In this document: piece by piece, positions 27,548 to 39,185 of the stretch | Layout: each line of letters starts with the position of its first letter | Position numbering within the stretch: position 1 is the first letter of the stretch | From: Mycobacterium alsense | Lineage (GTDB): Bacteria > Actinomycetota > Actinomycetes > Mycobacteriales > Mycobacteriaceae | DNA: 64,000 bases | Reading direction: 5' to 3' | Assembly: GCF_002086635.1 (NCBI RefSeq) | Contig: NZ_MVHD01000006.1 | Span: 103,199 to 167,198 of the forward strand | Position numbers and translations under genes: made by a program | The notes under the pieces: model-generated | The model's input: only the letters and a program-made list of their open reading frames with translations | Databases searched by the model: none | Told to the model about the DNA's origin: nothing

Positions 27548-30500
27548 GTGCTTGAGTCGTCCATTCCCGCCGTGCTGCGGGAGCGCGCCAGGCTGCAGCC
27601 CAGTGAGACCGCTTATACATATGTCAATTACGACCAGGACCCGGCGGGCGTCGCGGAAAACCTGACATGGGCGCAGCTGTATCGGCGCACGCTGAACGTT
27701 GCGCGAGAGCTCAAGGCTCGCGGGTCCACCGGTGACCGCGCCGTGATCCTGGCGCCGCAGGGACTCGAGTACGTCCTCGGGTTCCTCGGCGCGCTGCAGG
27801 CCGGCCAGATCGCCGTTCCGCTTTCGCTGCCACTCGGCGGCTCCAGCGACGAGCGGGTAAGCGCCGTCCTGCGTGACGCGTCACCGTCGGCCGTTCTCAC
27901 GACGTCCGCCGTCGCCGCCGACATCGCCGGGTCCATCAAGGTGGATTCCGGCGAGCGCGCGCCATCGGTCGTCGAGGTTGATCTGCTGGACCTGGACGCG
28001 GAGCACGAAGCCCCCGCCGCGGGCGAGGATCTGCCTGATGTTGCGCATCTGCAATACACCTCGGGTTCGACGCGCACTCCGGCGGGAGTCGTGGTGTCGC
28101 ACAAGAACATTCAGGTCAACTGCGAGCAGATCATCGCCGCCTACTACGAGGACGGGATCGCCCCGCCCGACACCACCGTGGTGTCGTGGCTGCCGCTTTT
28201 TCACGACATGGGTCTGATCTTTGGCATCGCCTTCCCGATCCTGTGCGGGTTTCGCACCGTGCTCACCAGCCCGCCGTCGTTCTTGCAGCGGCCGGCGCGG
28301 TGGATGCAACTGCTGGCCGGCAACGGTCACGCCTTCTCGGCAGGACCCAACATCGCCTTCGAGCTGGCGGCCCGCAAGACGTCCGACGACGACATGGCCG
28401 GCCTTGACCTCGGCAAGGTGCGCAACATCCTCAACGGCGCCGAACGGGTCAACCCCCCGACGCTGCGGCGCTTCGCCGAGCGGTTCGCCCGGTTCAACCT
28501 CCGCCCCGAGGCCTTACGACCCTCCTATGGCCTCGCGGAAGGCACGCTCTACGTGGCCACCCTGGACACGGGCAAACCACCGAAAACCGTCTTTTTCGAA
28601 TCCGAGAAACTGACCGCCGGCCAGGCCAAGCGGCGCGAAAGCGGCGACGGCACACCGCTGGTCAGCTACGGCATGCCGCGGTGGCCGACGGTGCGCATCG
28701 TGGACCCCGAGACCCGCACCGAGTGCCCGCCCGGAACCGTCGGCGAGATCTGGGTGCACGGTGACAACGTCTGCTCCGGCTACTGGCAGAAACCCGAGGA
28801 AAGCGAACGGACCTTCGGCGCAACGCTTCTCGACCCGTCGGGCGGTGCACCCGAGGCGCCGTGGCTGCGCACCGGAGACCTGGGCTTCTTCTCCGACGGT
28901 GAGATGTTCATCGTCGGCCGCATCAAGGATCTCCTGATCGTCTACGGGCGCAACCACTCTCCGGACGACATCGAGGCGACGATTCAGGAGATCACCGCGG
29001 GCCGCGTGGTGGCGATCGCGGTCCCCGACGACGACGGCGCCGAAAAGCTGGTCACGATCGTCGAACTCAAGAAGGGTGACGACTCCGAGGAGGCCGCCCG
29101 CAAGTTGGGCGCCGCCCGCCGCGACATCACCGCGGCGATATCGCGGGTGCACGGCCTCAGCGTCGCGGATCTCGTTCTGGTGCCGCCGCATTCGATCCCC
29201 CTCACCACCAGCGGCAAGGTCCGGCGACGGGACTGCCTGCAGAAGTACCTGCACGACGAGTTCACCCGGCTGGACACGTCCGTCCCCAAGCCGGAGCCGC
29301 GCGCGGTCGACGACGCCGCCGCGGTCGCCGAGGCCGATTCCGGCTGGGCCCAACGGTTGCGCACGCTTCGCCGCCAGCAGCACGACCTGTTGCTGGAGGT
29401 GGTGTGCTCGCAGGTGGCCACGGTGCTGGGCCAGCCCAGCGCCGACGACATCGACCCCGAGTGCGCCTTTCAAGACCTGGGATTCGACTCGGTGAAGGCC
29501 ACCGAGCTGCTCGACCGGCTCAAGGCCGAGACCGACCTGGCGTTGCCGCCCACGCTGGCCTTCGACTACCCGACCCCCGACGAGTTGGCCACCCAGCTGG
29601 GCCGGCTGCTCAGCGGACCGGCCGGGGCCGCCGCGCCGGTCGAGTCGCGGGTGGCGATCGACGAGCCCATCGCCGTGGTGGGGATGGCGTGCCGGTTTCC
29701 CGGCGGGGTGGATTCGCCTGCGGCGCTGTGGGATCTGGTGGCCGGCGGCACCGACGCGATGGGGCCGTTCCCGGCCGATCGCGGCTGGAACCTGGCGGAC
29801 CTGTTCGACCCCGACCCCGACGCGGTCGGCAAGACCTATACCCGCTCGGGAGGCTTCCTGGTCGGGGCGGCCGATTTCGACGCGGAGTTCTTCGGGATCT
29901 CGGGGCGCGAGGCCCAAACCATGGACCCCCAGCAGCGGTTGCTGCTCGAGGTGTGCTGGGAAGCGTTGGAAACCGCCCGCATTGACCCCGCCGGCCTGGT
30001 GCGCTCGGAGACCGGGGTGTTCATCGGGGCCTGGTCACAGCAATACGGCGCGGGCGGCTCCGACGGCGCGGAAGGGTACGGCCTGACCGGCCTGTCCACC
30101 AGCGTCGCCTCCGGGCGCGTCGCGTACACGCTGGGCCTGCAGGGACCGGCCATCACCATCGACACGGCGTGCTCGTCGTCGCTGGTGGCCACGCACCTGG
30201 CTTGCCAGTCGTTGCGCGACGGCGAGTCGTCCCTGGCGCTGGCCGGCGGCGCCACGGTGATGACCACCCCCTCGGTGTTCACCGAGTTCGCCCGCCAACG
30301 CGGGTTGGCCGCCGACGGGCGGTGTAAAGCGTTCTCCGCCAACGCCGATGGGACGGGCTGGGGCGAGGGCGCCGCGGTGCTGGTCCTGGAACGGCTCAGC
30401 GACGCCCGGCGCAACAACCATCCGGTGCTGGCGGTCATCGCCGGCTCGGCGATCAACCAGGACGGCGCCTCCAACGGCTTGACCGCCCCGAACGGGCCGG

Positions 30501-33500
30501 CCCAACAGCGCGTCATCGCCCAGGCCGCGGCCAACGCCGGGGTGGCGCTCGATCAGGTCGACGTGGTCGAGGCGCACGGCACCGGCACCACCCTGGGTGA
30601 CCCGATCGAGGCGGGCGCGCTGATCGCCACCTACGGCACCGCGCGCAGCGCCGAGCGCCCGCTGTGGCTGGGGTCGATCAAATCCAACATCGGCCACACC
30701 CAGGCCGCCGCCGGGGTCGCCGGGGTGATCAAGATGATCGAGGCCCTCAACCACGACAGCCTGCCCCCGACGCTCAACGTCGATCGGCCCAGCCCGCACG
30801 TCGACTGGTCGGCCGGCACCGTGCGGCTGCTCACCGAGGCGGTGGCGTGGCCGCACACCGATCATCCCCGCACCGCGGCCGTGTCGTCGTTCGGCATCAG
30901 CGGCACCAACGCGCACCTGATCCTGCAACAGGCCCCCGCCCCGCCGGACGAACCGGCCGAACCCCCGGCCCAAAAAGCCGGGCTGCTCATCTGGCCGGTC
31001 TCGGCGCGCAGCCCCGCGGCGCTGCGGGCCCAGGCCGACCGCCTCCACCGGCACCTGGTCGCCCACCCCGACCTGGATCTGAGCGACGTGGCCTACAGCC
31101 TGGCCACCACTCGCGCCCACCACCCGTACCGGGCGGTGATCACCGCGCCGGTGGCCGCCGCCGATGCCCGCGAAGACCTGCTGGACGCGCTGGACGCCCT
31201 GCGCGCCGGCCAACCCCACCCGCGGCTGACCCAGCACCACTACCAGGCCCACGTGCGCGGCAAGACCGTGTTCGTCCTGCCCGGCCAGGGCGCCCAGTAC
31301 GCCGGCATGGGCCGAGACCTCTACGAGAACAACCGCGTCTTCGCCGACACCGTCGACGCCTGCGACAAGGCGCTGCACCCGTTCACGGGCTGGTCGGTGC
31401 GCGACGTCTTGTACGAGGAACCCGGCGCGCCGGCGCTCGACCGCGTGGACGTGGTGCAGCCGGTGCTGTTCACGATGGCGGTGTCGCTGGCCGAGGTGCT
31501 GGGCCACGACGGCATCGTCCCCGACGCGGTGATCGGCCACTCGCAGGGCGAGATCGCCGCGGCCTACATCGCCGGGGTGCTGCCGCTGCCCGAGGCCGCC
31601 AAGGTGGTGGCGCTGCGCAGCCGGGCGCTGAGCGACCTGCGCGGCACCGGCGGCATGGCGTCGGTCCTGCTGGACGCCGAGCAACTGAGGCCACGCCTGC
31701 AGCCCTGGGGCGAGAAGCTGAGCGTCGCCGCGATCAACGGCCCGACCCACACCATCATCAGCGGCGAACCCGCCGCGCTGGAGGAGTTCAGCGCGGCCTG
31801 CGAGCGTGACGGCATCCAGATCCGGACCATCGCCGTCGACTACGCCTCGCACTCCGCGCAGGTCGAACCGGCGCGCGAACGGCTCCTGGCCGAGCTGGCC
31901 CACCTGGCCCCGGCACCCGCCCGAATACCGCTGTATTCCACGGTGGGCCAAGCGCTTTCGGCCGACCCGCTGGACACCACCACCATGGACGCCGACTACT
32001 GGTATCGCAACCTGCGCGAGCCGGTCCGGTTCCACGACCGCGTCGTGGAGCGCCTGGCCGCCGGCGAGTGCACGTTTGTGGAGCTGTCCCCGCACCCGGT
32101 GCTGGCACCCGCGCTCACCGACACCCTGGCCGAGGCCACGGGCCGGACCCAGCGCACCCAGTCCGGGGTGGTCATCACGCTGCACCGCGACCGCACCGAC
32201 CGCGACAGCCTGGCCAGCGCGCTGGCCCAGCTGCACAACCACGGCCACAGCCCGTCGTGGTCGGCCGTGCACCCGGGCGCCCGCACGGTCGGGCTGCCCA
32301 CCTATCCCTTCGAGCACCGTCGCTACTGGCTGGCCGCCGCGCCGACGGGCGACGCCGGCGGGTTGGGCCTGGACCGCGCGGAGCACCCGCTGTTGGGCGC
32401 GGTCGCCCCGCTGGCCGACCAGGACCAGGTCATGGTCAGCGGGCGGCTCTCGCCCGGCACGCAGGCCTGGCTGGCCGGCCACCAGGTCAACGACACCGTG
32501 GTGTTCCCCGCGACCGGGTTCATCGACGCGATCCTGCGCGTCGGCGAGTTCGCCGACTGCCCCGGGATCGACGATCTCGTCCTGCACACGCCCCTGACCC
32601 TCTCGGAGCAGGCTCCCGCCGACCTGCAGATCCTGGTGCAGCCGTTCGACGGGGACGGGCGGCGCCCGTTCAGCGTGCACTCGCGCACCGGCGGCCCGAC
32701 GGGCGCGTGGACGCTGCACGCCAGCGGTGTCCTGAGCGCCGATCAGCCCGCCGGCCCGCCACCCGCGCCGCCGATCGGGGTGGCGCCGGTCGACCAGGAC
32801 GGCTACTACGAACGGCTGGCCCAGCTGGGCTACCGCTACGGCGGCGTGTTCCGTTCGCTGCGGGGCATCGGCACCGACCCCACGCGGCCCGACGTCGTCT
32901 ACGCCGAGGTGGAGCTGCCCGCCGGCACCGATGTCGCCGGCTACGGCATCCACCCCGCCCTGCTCGACGCCGCCCTGCACCCGCTGGCCTCCGTGGCCGA
33001 CCCGTCCGGCGAGGCCGGTGCGCTGCGCCTGCCGTACGCGTTCAGCGGGATCACCCTGCACGCCACCTCGGCGACCCAGCTGCACGTGCAGCTGACCCGC
33101 ACCGCCGACGACACGTTCCAGTTGCACGCCACCGACCCCGCCGGCGCCCCGGTGATCACCATCAACGCGCTGACGCTGCGCGCGGTCGCCGACCAGATCG
33201 GCCGCCCGGCGTCGATGGCCGGCCTCGCCGACAGCATGTTCGAGCTGACCTGGCCCCCGGCGCCCGAGCTGCCCGCGCCGTTGGTCACCCAGCTGCCGGC
33301 GTGGACGGACGACCCGGCCACCCTGACCCCGTGCCCGGAGCTGGTGATCTGGCGGCTCCCCACCGATATTGACGGCGACCCGCCGCGGCGGGCCCACGCG
33401 CTGACCCGCGACGTGCTGGCCCAGCTGCAGGGCTGGCTGGCCCGGACCGACAACGCCCACAGCCGGCTGGTGATCGTCACCCGTCACGCGGTCAGCGTCG

Positions 33501-36500
33501 GCGCCTACGACGGCGTCCCCGACCTGGCGCAGGCCGCGGCGTGGGCGCTCATCCACACCGCCCAAAACGAGCAACCCGGCCGCATCGTCCTCCTCGACAC
33601 CGACGACAACCCGGCCACCGCCGCCGCACTGCCGGGCGTCGCCTCGACACCCGACGGCGAGCAGCAGCTGGCCGTGCGCAACGGCGTTGCCCACGCCCCG
33701 CGCCTGGCCCGCACCCCGACCCTGAGCCCGCCGGACGCCCCCGCCTGGCAGCTGGGCAGCACCCGCAAGGGGGACCTCGGCAACCTGGCCCTGCTTCCCG
33801 CCGACCCCCCAACGACGCTGGCGCCCGGGCAGATTCGCGTTCAGGTGCGCGCCGCGGGACTGAACTTCCGCGACGTGGTGGTCGCGCTGGGCGTCATCGC
33901 CGACGAGGGCATGGGCAGCGAGGCCGCCGGGATCGTCCTCGAGGCCGGACCCGATGCGTCGCTGCGCCCGGGCGACGCGGTGATGGGCCTCTTCCCGCAC
34001 AACGCGTTCGCGCCCACCGCGGTCACCGACGAGAACATGGTGGTGCCGCTGCCCGACGGGTGGTCGTTCACCCAGGCCGCGTCCGCGCCGATCGTCTACC
34101 TGACCGCGTACGTCGCGCTGGCCGAGATCGCCGGGCTGTCGGCCGGGCAGCGGGTGCTCATCCACGCCGCCGCGGGCGGCGTCGGGCAGGCCGCCATCCA
34201 GATCGCCCGCCACCTCGGCGCCGAGGTGTTCGCCACCGCCCACCCGAACAAACACCACGTGCTCACCGAGCTGGGGGTCGAGCCCGGCCACATCGCGTCG
34301 TCGCGCACCCTGGATTTCGTCGAGGCCTTCAAGGCGGCCACCGACGGGCGCGGCATGGACGTCGTGCTCAACAGCCTGCGCGGGGAGTTCGTCGACGCCT
34401 CGCTCGGGTTGCTGCCGCGCGGGGGCAGTTTCATCGAGATCGGCAAGACCGACATCCGCGCGGCCGACGACATCGCCGCCGCCCATCCCGGAGTCGACTA
34501 TCGGGTCTACGACCTGAGCAGCGCGCCAGCGGAATCGCTGCAGCCGGCGTGGGCGGCGCTGACCAAGCTGTTCGCCGGCTGTGTGCTGAGGCCCGTGCCC
34601 ACTACGAGCTACGGCCTGGTGAGTGCGCCCCAAGCGTTCCGCGACATGAGCCAGGCCCGCCACACCGGAAAGATCGTCCTGATCCCGCCCGCGGTGCTGG
34701 CCCCCGAGGGCACCGCGCTGATCACCGGCGGCACCGGGATGCTGGGCGCGCTCTTCGCCGAACACCTGGTCACCCGCTACGGCGTCCAGCATCTGCTGCT
34801 GTTGTCGCGCAGCGGGCCCGACGCCGCGGGCGCCGGCGAATTGCGGGAACGGTTGGAGGGGCTGGGCGCTCAGGTCGCCATCACCGCGTGCGACACCGAC
34901 GACCCCGCGGCGCTGGGCGCGGCGCTCGACACCGTCGGCCGGCCGTTGACCGCGGTCATCCACGCCGCGGGCGTCCTGGACGACGCGGTGGTGACCGAGC
35001 TGACTCCCGAACAACTCGACAGGGTCTTGGCCGCCAAGGCCGACTCGGCCTGGCACCTGCATCGCCTCACCGCCGACCGCGACCCGGCCGCGTTCGTCCT
35101 GTTCTCCTCGGCCGCGGGCATCCTGGGCGGCCCCGGGCAGGCCAATTACGCGGCCGCCAACGCGTTCCTCGACGCGCTGGCCCGCCACCGCCAGCACACC
35201 CAGCGCCAGGCCACCAGCGTCGCCTGGGGCTACTGGCAGGCCCCCAGCGGCATGACCGCCCACCTGAGCACCGCCGACCTGACCCGCCTGACCGGCGCCG
35301 GGCTCACACCGATCACCAGCGAAAAGGGCCTGGCACTGTTCGACGCCGCATTGGCCAGCCAACGGGCGAACCTGGTGGCGAGCCCGGTCAACGTCGGCGC
35401 GCTGGCCCGTCACGCGCGGCAGAACCGGCTGGACCCGATCCTGTCCGCCCTGACCCATGTGCGGCCCCAAGCCGCCGCGGCCAGCCCCCGCACGCTTTCC
35501 GCCCGGCTGGCCGGCCAAAGCCCCGAGCAGCGACTCGACACCCTGACCAAGATCGTCACCGCCACCACCGCGGCCGTGTTGGCGCACCCCGACCCGGACG
35601 CCCTCGACCCCGACCGTCCCTTCAAAGACCTCGGCATCGACTCGCTGACCGCCCTGGAACTGCGCAACACCGTCAACCAGCACACCGGCCTGAGCTTGCC
35701 GGCGACGCTGGCCTTCGACCACCCCACCCCGACCAAGCTCGCCGCCCACCTGGCGGGCCTGCTCACCGACAGCGCCGCTCCCGCGGTCGCGGCGGCTGAG
35801 GTCAATACGCCTGCGCCGGTGGACAATTCGCTCGCCTATCTGGATCAGGCGGCGTTCCTCGCGCTGCGGGCGGTGCACGGCGCGCTGATCCAGGTGACGT
35901 GGATCTACGACCGTGCCGTCAACCTCGACGGGTTGCGGCGATTTCAGCGCAACCTGGGGCACGGGTTGCTCGGACGGTTGATCGAACGGTCGCCGGTGCC
36001 CTTCGCGCGTGACCACTGGGTGCTGGCGCCAGCGCCGGAGGACATCGACGTCGCCGCGCCGCGGCCGCGCGCCGAGGTGAACGCCTGGGTCGACGAGCGG
36101 GCGCGCCTGCCCATCGACCCGGAATGGGGACCCGGCTGGCACCTCGGCGTGTTGCCGCTCGAGGACGGCGGCACCGCGGTGAGCCTGGTGGCGTCGCACA
36201 TGATCGTCGACGCCATCGCGTTCGGTCAGGCGATCGCCGACGCCGCCGAGGGCAGGACACTCGACCTGGGCTACCTGCCCGCGCGGTCGCGCCCACTGCG
36301 TCGCGCGGTGCGCGAGGACCTGCGGCAGACCGTCAAAGACCTGCCCGACGTGGCGCACGCGCTGCGGGCGGTGGCGCGACGGGCCCGCCGCGACCGCGCG
36401 GAGCTGAAATCGTCGATCAAGGCGGCGCCGCCCGCCCCGCGGGCCTCCGGCGGCGATCAGGCGGTCGAGGTGCCCGCCGTCTCCGCGTACATCGACCTGA

Positions 36501-37153
36501 CGGAATGGGATGCCCGCGCGAAAAGCCTTGGCGCAAGCAGCAACTCGCTGGTGGCGGGGATCGCGTGCCGGCTCGCGGTGCGGGTGGGGCGCGTGCAGGA
36601 CGACGGGAAGGTCACCCTGCGATTCCTGGTGTCGCTGCGGACCGACGGCGACACCCGCGGCAACGCCCTGACGAGCGTGGACGTCGCCGTCGACCCCACG
36701 CACGCGGCCACCGACCTGGCGGACATGCAGGGCAGCATCACCCAGGCGATCCTCGCGGCGATGGAGGACCCCGACAACGAGTGGTTGGCGCCGCTACCCC
36801 TGGCGGCGATGACGCCCGTCTGGGCGGCCCGCCGGGTGGCCGGGATGGCGGCCGGCGGCGGCAGCCTCCCCGTCACCTGCTCCAACGTCGGCGACCTGTC
36901 GCCGGCGGCGAACCGGCCCGACGGTACCGACGCCGACTATGCCTACCTGCGAAACCTCGAGCCCGACATCAAGAAGAGCACGCTCGAGGCCATGGGCGGG
37001 CAGCTGTTCCTGGGTTCGGGGCGGGGCCGCGGGAAGATGTCTCTCAGAATCTCTGCGTATGTTCTCGGCCGGCCAAATACCAAGGGTGACCTGCTCGAGA
37101 AAGTGTCGGGTACCTTCGCCGAATTCGATCTGAACGCGGAGATCGACTGCTGA
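27548..37153 (+). CDS. FAAL-ACP-KS-AT-DH-ER-KR-ACP-acyltransferase megasynthase
   Basis: The 3201-residue protein combines parts that mycobacteria usually encode separately. Domains in order: fatty acyl-AMP ligase (1-about 600; [11 protein letters not shown] at about 169, [14 protein letters not shown] at about 457); carrier domain (Ser648); ketosynthase (706-1130; C875, H1010, H1050); acyltransferase (about 1240-1540; nucleophile S1332 in GHSQGE, and YASH at 1432-1435, the methylmalonyl signature); dehydratase (about 1613-1900; H1645 in HQVND, D1807); enoyl reductase (about 2065-2380; [10 protein letters not shown] at 2207); ketoreductase (from 2390; LDD motif, Y2534); second carrier (S2699); and a C-terminal condensation/PapA-like domain (about 2745-3201; H2884-x3-D2888). 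No thioesterase is present. I infer that a fatty acid is loaded as acyl-AMP, extended with methylmalonyl units, fully reduced and transferred to an acceptor. Product and acceptor are unknown. Confidence 0.92.
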   Translation: MLESSIPAVLRERARLQPSETAYTYVNYDQDPAGVAENLTWAQLYRRTLNVARELKARGSTGDRAVILAPQGLEYVLGFLGALQAGQIAVPLSLPLGGSSDERVSAVLRDASPSAVLTTSAVAADIAGSIKVDSGERAPSVVEVDLLDLDAEHEAPAAGEDLPDVAHLQYTSGSTRTPAGVVVSHKNIQVNCEQIIAAYYEDGIAPPDTTVVSWLPLFHDMGLIFGIAFPILCGFRTVLTSPPSFLQRPARWMQLLAGNGHAFSAGPNIAFELAARKTSDDDMAGLDLGKVRNILNGAERVNPPTLRRFAERFARFNLRPEALRPSYGLAEGTLYVATLDTGKPPKTVFFESEKLTAGQAKRRESGDGTPLVSYGMPRWPTVRIVDPETRTECPPGTVGEIWVHGDNVCSGYWQKPEESERTFGATLLDPSGGAPEAPWLRTGDLGFFSDGEMFIVGRIKDLLIVYGRNHSPDDIEATIQEITAGRVVAIAVPDDDGAEKLVTIVELKKGDDSEEAARKLGAARRDITAAISRVHGLSVADLVLVPPHSIPLTTSGKVRRRDCLQKYLHDEFTRLDTSVPKPEPRAVDDAAAVAEADSGWAQRLRTLRRQQHDLLLEVVCSQVATVLGQPSADDIDPECAFQDLGFDSVKATELLDRLKAETDLALPPTLAFDYPTPDELATQLGRLLSGPAGAAAPVESRVAIDEPIAVVGMACRFPGGVDSPAALWDLVAGGTDAMGPFPADRGWNLADLFDPDPDAVGKTYTRSGGFLVGAADFDAEFFGISGREAQTMDPQQRLLLEVCWEALETARIDPAGLVRSETGVFIGAWSQQYGAGGSDGAEGYGLTGLSTSVASGRVAYTLGLQGPAITIDTACSSSLVATHLACQSLRDGESSLALAGGATVMTTPSVFTEFARQRGLAADGRCKAFSANADGTGWGEGAAVLVLERLSDARRNNHPVLAVIAGSAINQDGASNGLTAPNGPAQQRVIAQAAANAGVALDQVDVVEAHGTGTTLGDPIEAGALIATYGTARSAERPLWLGSIKSNIGHTQAAAGVAGVIKMIEALNHDSLPPTLNVDRPSPHVDWSAGTVRLLTEAVAWPHTDHPRTAAVSSFGISGTNAHLILQQAPAPPDEPAEPPAQKAGLLIWPVSARSPAALRAQADRLHRHLVAHPDLDLSDVAYSLATTRAHHPYRAVITAPVAAADAREDLLDALDALRAGQPHPRLTQHHYQAHVRGKTVFVLPGQGAQYAGMGRDLYENNRVFADTVDACDKALHPFTGWSVRDVLYEEPGAPALDRVDVVQPVLFTMAVSLAEVLGHDGIVPDAVIGHSQGEIAAAYIAGVLPLPEAAKVVALRSRALSDLRGTGGMASVLLDAEQLRPRLQPWGEKLSVAAINGPTHTIISGEPAALEEFSAACERDGIQIRTIAVDYASHSAQVEPARERLLAELAHLAPAPARIPLYSTVGQALSADPLDTTTMDADYWYRNLREPVRFHDRVVERLAAGECTFVELSPHPVLAPALTDTLAEATGRTQRTQSGVVITLHRDRTDRDSLASALAQLHNHGHSPSWSAVHPGARTVGLPTYPFEHRRYWLAAAPTGDAGGLGLDRAEHPLLGAVAPLADQDQVMVSGRLSPGTQAWLAGHQVNDTVVFPATGFIDAILRVGEFADCPGIDDLVLHTPLTLSEQAPADLQILVQPFDGDGRRPFSVHSRTGGPTGAWTLHASGVLSADQPAGPPPAPPIGVAPVDQDGYYERLAQLGYRYGGVFRSLRGIGTDPTRPDVVYAEVELPAGTDVAGYGIHPALLDAALHPLASVADPSGEAGALRLPYAFSGITLHATSATQLHVQLTRTADDTFQLHATDPAGAPVITINALTLRAVADQIGRPASMAGLADSMFELTWPPAPELPAPLVTQLPAWTDDPATLTPCPELVIWRLPTDIDGDPPRRAHALTRDVLAQLQGWLARTDNAHSRLVIVTRHAVSVGAYDGVPDLAQAAAWALIHTAQNEQPGRIVLLDTDDNPATAAALPGVASTPDGEQQLAVRNGVAHAPRLARTPTLSPPDAPAWQLGSTRKGDLGNLALLPADPPTTLAPGQIRVQVRAAGLNFRDVVVALGVIADEGMGSEAAGIVLEAGPDASLRPGDAVMGLFPHNAFAPTAVTDENMVVPLPDGWSFTQAASAPIVYLTAYVALAEIAGLSAGQRVLIHAAAGGVGQAAIQIARHLGAEVFATAHPNKHHVLTELGVEPGHIASSRTLDFVEAFKAATDGRGMDVVLNSLRGEFVDASLGLLPRGGSFIEIGKTDIRAADDIAAAHPGVDYRVYDLSSAPAESLQPAWAALTKLFAGCVLRPVPTTSYGLVSAPQAFRDMSQARHTGKIVLIPPAVLAPEGTALITGGTGMLGALFAEHLVTRYGVQHLLLLSRSGPDAAGAGELRERLEGLGAQVAITACDTDDPAALGAALDTVGRPLTAVIHAAGVLDDAVVTELTPEQLDRVLAAKADSAWHLHRLTADRDPAAFVLFSSAAGILGGPGQANYAAANAFLDALARHRQHTQRQATSVAWGYWQAPSGMTAHLSTADLTRLTGAGLTPITSEKGLALFDAALASQRANLVASPVNVGALARHARQNRLDPILSALTHVRPQAAAASPRTLSARLAGQSPEQRLDTLTKIVTATTAAVLAHPDPDALDPDRPFKDLGIDSLTALELRNTVNQHTGLSLPATLAFDHPTPTKLAAHLAGLLTDSAAPAVAAAEVNTPAPVDNSLAYLDQAAFLALRAVHGALIQVTWIYDRAVNLDGLRRFQRNLGHGLLGRLIERSPVPFARDHWVLAPAPEDIDVAAPRPRAEVNAWVDERARLPIDPEWGPGWHLGVLPLEDGGTAVSLVASHMIVDAIAFGQAIADAAEGRTLDLGYLPARSRPLRRAVREDLRQTVKDLPDVAHALRAVARRARRDRAELKSSIKAAPPAPRASGGDQAVEVPAVSAYIDLTEWDARAKSLGASSNSLVAGIACRLAVRVGRVQDDGKVTLRFLVSLRTDGDTRGNALTSVDVAVDPTHAATDLADMQGSITQAILAAMEDPDNEWLAPLPLAAMTPVWAARRVAGMAAGGGSLPVTCSNVGDLSPAANRPDGTDADYAYLRNLEPDIKKSTLEAMGGQLFLGSGRGRGKMSLRISAYVLGRPNTKGDLLEKVSGTFAEFDLNAEIDC

Positions 37154-37212
37154 CAGATTTGCCGTGATACATTCCCGGACTATTGGACTCGGGGGTTGTG
37201 CGGAGGCTCACG

Positions 37213-37944
37213 ATGGTAGTCACACGGCGATGGAACGAGTCGGACGAAGCCAAGGTCGGCTACGTCAAAGATCTGTTTGCGGCGCTGGCCAAGCGCTACA
37301 ACCTGATGACGGATGTGTGGACGCTCGGGCTTCATCGCCTGTGGAAGCGCCAGGCCATGAGGCTTTTGGCGCTCCGGCCCGGTGAACGGGTGCTGGACGT
37401 GGCGACCGGAACGGGCGATCTGGCGTTCGTGGAGGAGGCGGCCGTCGGGCCGGGAGGCCAGGTCACCGGCGTCGACTCCTGCGCGCCGATGCTTGAGGTC
37501 GCCCGCGGGCGACAACACGGTGCCGTCGACTTCCAGGAGGGCGACGCCATGGACCTGCGATTCCCGGATGCGTCGTTCGACGTGGTCACGATCGGCTTCG
37601 GGCTGCGCAACGTCGCCGACCGCGTCCAGGCGTTGCGCGAGTTCCGGCGCGTCCTGCGGCCGGGCGGCCGGTTGATGGTGCTCGATTTCAGCCGGCCGAC
37701 CTCGAGGGTGCTGGCAGGCCTCCACGACCTGCTCTACTTCCGCGTGATGCCGGTGGCGGGCCGGGCCGTGGCGTGGCATCGCGACGCGCATCATTACACC
37801 GCCGATTCGATCCGGACCTGGCTGTCGCGGGACGAGTTGCGCGACGCGATGGTGGAAGCGGGCTTCGTCGATGCCCGCTACACATCGCTGAGCACCGGGT
37901 TCGCTACGGTCCATTTCGGTTCGCGCGCGGCCGGCGAATCGTAA
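37213..37944 (+). CDS. UbiE/MenG-like class I methyltransferase
   Basis: The 243-residue SAM-dependent methyltransferase has motif I DVATGTGD (62-69), an acidic GVDSCAPML strand and the UbiE-like GFGLRNVADR and LRPGGRLMVLDFSRP segments. It resembles menaquinone C-methyltransferases but is probably a paralogue. It starts 59 bp after the megasynthase with GGAGG 8 bases before the ATG, so it is likely in the same transcript and may methylate the polyketide lipid or its acceptor. It ends 10 bp from the convergent cutinase gene. Confidence 0.82.
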   Translation: MVVTRRWNESDEAKVGYVKDLFAALAKRYNLMTDVWTLGLHRLWKRQAMRLLALRPGERVLDVATGTGDLAFVEEAAVGPGGQVTGVDSCAPMLEVARGRQHGAVDFQEGDAMDLRFPDASFDVVTIGFGLRNVADRVQALREFRRVLRPGGRLMVLDFSRPTSRVLAGLHDLLYFRVMPVAGRAVAWHRDAHHYTADSIRTWLSRDELRDAMVEAGFVDARYTSLSTGFATVHFGSRAAGES

Positions 37945-37954
37945 TGAACCCGGG

Positions 37955-38647
37955 TCAATGGCTCAGCTGGGACGCGACGAAAGTCGCGGCCTGACCGGGC
38001 ATCCCGGACTGCGCATACGACAGGTGCGCCGCGGAGAACATCTCGTCATGCGTGGGCAGCGACAGGCCCCCGGGAGAGCAGATCGGATCGCCGGGCGCAC
38101 ACAGGTCAATGGCCTTGGCCCCATACCACGGGCTGATGTCGCTGATCGGCCCCCCGAGATATCGAACCGTCGGATTCCCGAAGACGGCGACCGCAGCGAC
38201 GTGATCGGCCTCGTCCGCCGATAGCGTCGCGGCGTTGAAGCCCGCAATCGATGCTCGGGCGATGGTGACCAGATCCGTCACCATCGCGCCTTGGGAATAT
38301 CCGCCGAGCACCAGCTTGGTGGCGGGGCAATTCGCAACCATGGATTGAACGTGAGCGCTCGCATCGCCGGCGCCGGCAGAAGCAGACGGGGGCCAATCTT
38401 CGGTCGCTGGGTAGTTGACCGGATACACCCCGACGGACCGACCGGCGACCTGCGAGCGCAGCGAATCGACAAACGCCGTCCCGACCCCACCGATACCGGG
38501 TGGTTCGTCGGTGCCGCGCGCAAACGTCACGTCGACATCGGGACAGGGGGCAGCGGACGCGAAGGGGGCCATCGGTGCGCTCAGCAGGGCCGCCAAGGTT
38601 GTCACCACCGCGGCGGCCGGCGAACAAGCGAACAGCCGTGCGTTCAC
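37955..38647 (-). CDS. Secreted cutinase-family esterase
   Basis: The 230-residue exported serine hydrolase has a signal peptide ending near ASA (about residue 32) and a mature domain with the GYSQG elbow (S118), CAPGDPIC (D187) and HLSYAQ (H208). Paired cysteines fit the cutinase disulfides. Mycobacterial cutinase-like proteins (Culp) hydrolyse ester lipids outside the cell. The GTG at 38647 is chosen because the signal peptide begins there. Its place beside lipid-synthesis genes may be meaningful or chance. Confidence 0.85.
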   Translation of the reverse strand: MNARLFACSPAAAVVTTLAALLSAPMAPFASAAPCPDVDVTFARGTDEPPGIGGVGTAFVDSLRSQVAGRSVGVYPVNYPATEDWPPSASAGAGDASAHVQSMVANCPATKLVLGGYSQGAMVTDLVTIARASIAGFNAATLSADEADHVAAVAVFGNPTVRYLGGPISDISPWYGAKAIDLCAPGDPICSPGGLSLPTHDEMFSAAHLSYAQSGMPGQAATFVASQLSH

Positions 38648-38756
38648 GTACTGATGCTGACATATCGCGACGCGAAACGTTGCGTCCAATTTGTGAGCTT
38701 GGCGCCTCGGCTCGGCGGCCGCCGCGAAACGAGCGTGTTCGATCGCGTTGCCGTCT

Positions 38757-39110
38757 TCAGCTGATCTGGTGGCCGATGTGCTCTTCGGGCGGCAACCCTG
38801 AGGTGAGCATGGCTTGGATTGCGGGCGCGGCGAGCGCGACCAACGCCTCGGCGTCCGCGTCGGCGAGGATGGGAACTCCGATGATTCGTCGTCCGAGGAC
38901 GCCTGTCGCCGTGTAGACACTGACGTCCCATCCAGCCATAAGCATGGTCGGAGACCAGTTTTCCTGCGGCACAGAGGGTTCGGCCACGGTAGCGCTTCGA
39001 GCGGCTATCGGGCTGTCGACAGTGCGCGTCCAATGGTCGACCGGCAGAGGCAGTTGTCGAAGGGCTGAAAAGGCGAAAGGCGGCGGCGACTCGTTGACAG
39101 CCGGCGTCAT
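38757..39110 (-). CDS. Hypothetical protein
   Basis: The 117-residue frame has real-looking codon use, with high third-position GC toward the C-terminus. The C-terminal half GWDVSVYTATGVLGRRIIG then LADADAEALVALAAPAIQ looks like a folded domain, while the N-terminal third is less convincing. It has no recognisable motif, signal or membrane segment. It lies upstream of the cutinase gene on the same strand (109-bp gap) and divergent from the DUF1214 operon, with palindromes in the shared promoter region. Confidence 0.5.
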   Translation of the reverse strand: MTPAVNESPPPFAFSALRQLPLPVDHWTRTVDSPIAARSATVAEPSVPQENWSPTMLMAGWDVSVYTATGVLGRRIIGVPILADADAEALVALAAPAIQAMLTSGLPPEEHIGHQIS

Positions 39111-39126
39111 TCAGTGCGACAGTGCG

Positions 39127-39153
39127 TACGTACGTATCGAAAATGACGTTTTC
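39127..39153. promoter_or_regulatory. Paired palindromes in divergent promoter
   Basis: TACGTACGTA (39127-39136) is a perfect palindrome. It is followed at once by GAAAA-TGACG-TTTTC (39139-39153). Both fall in the 75-bp spacer between two divergent genes. They are candidate operators for the TetR protein encoded at 41572. Confidence 0.45.
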
Positions 39154-39185
39154 AAAATGCGCAGCGCGCTGGAGGCGGAGGAACC

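Noticed and set aside
30035..36703. Very long open frame opposite the polyketide synthase (over 2200 codons)
   Set aside because: It mirrors the sense gene's GC-rich codons, has no recognisable domains and lies wholly antisense to a clear megasynthase.
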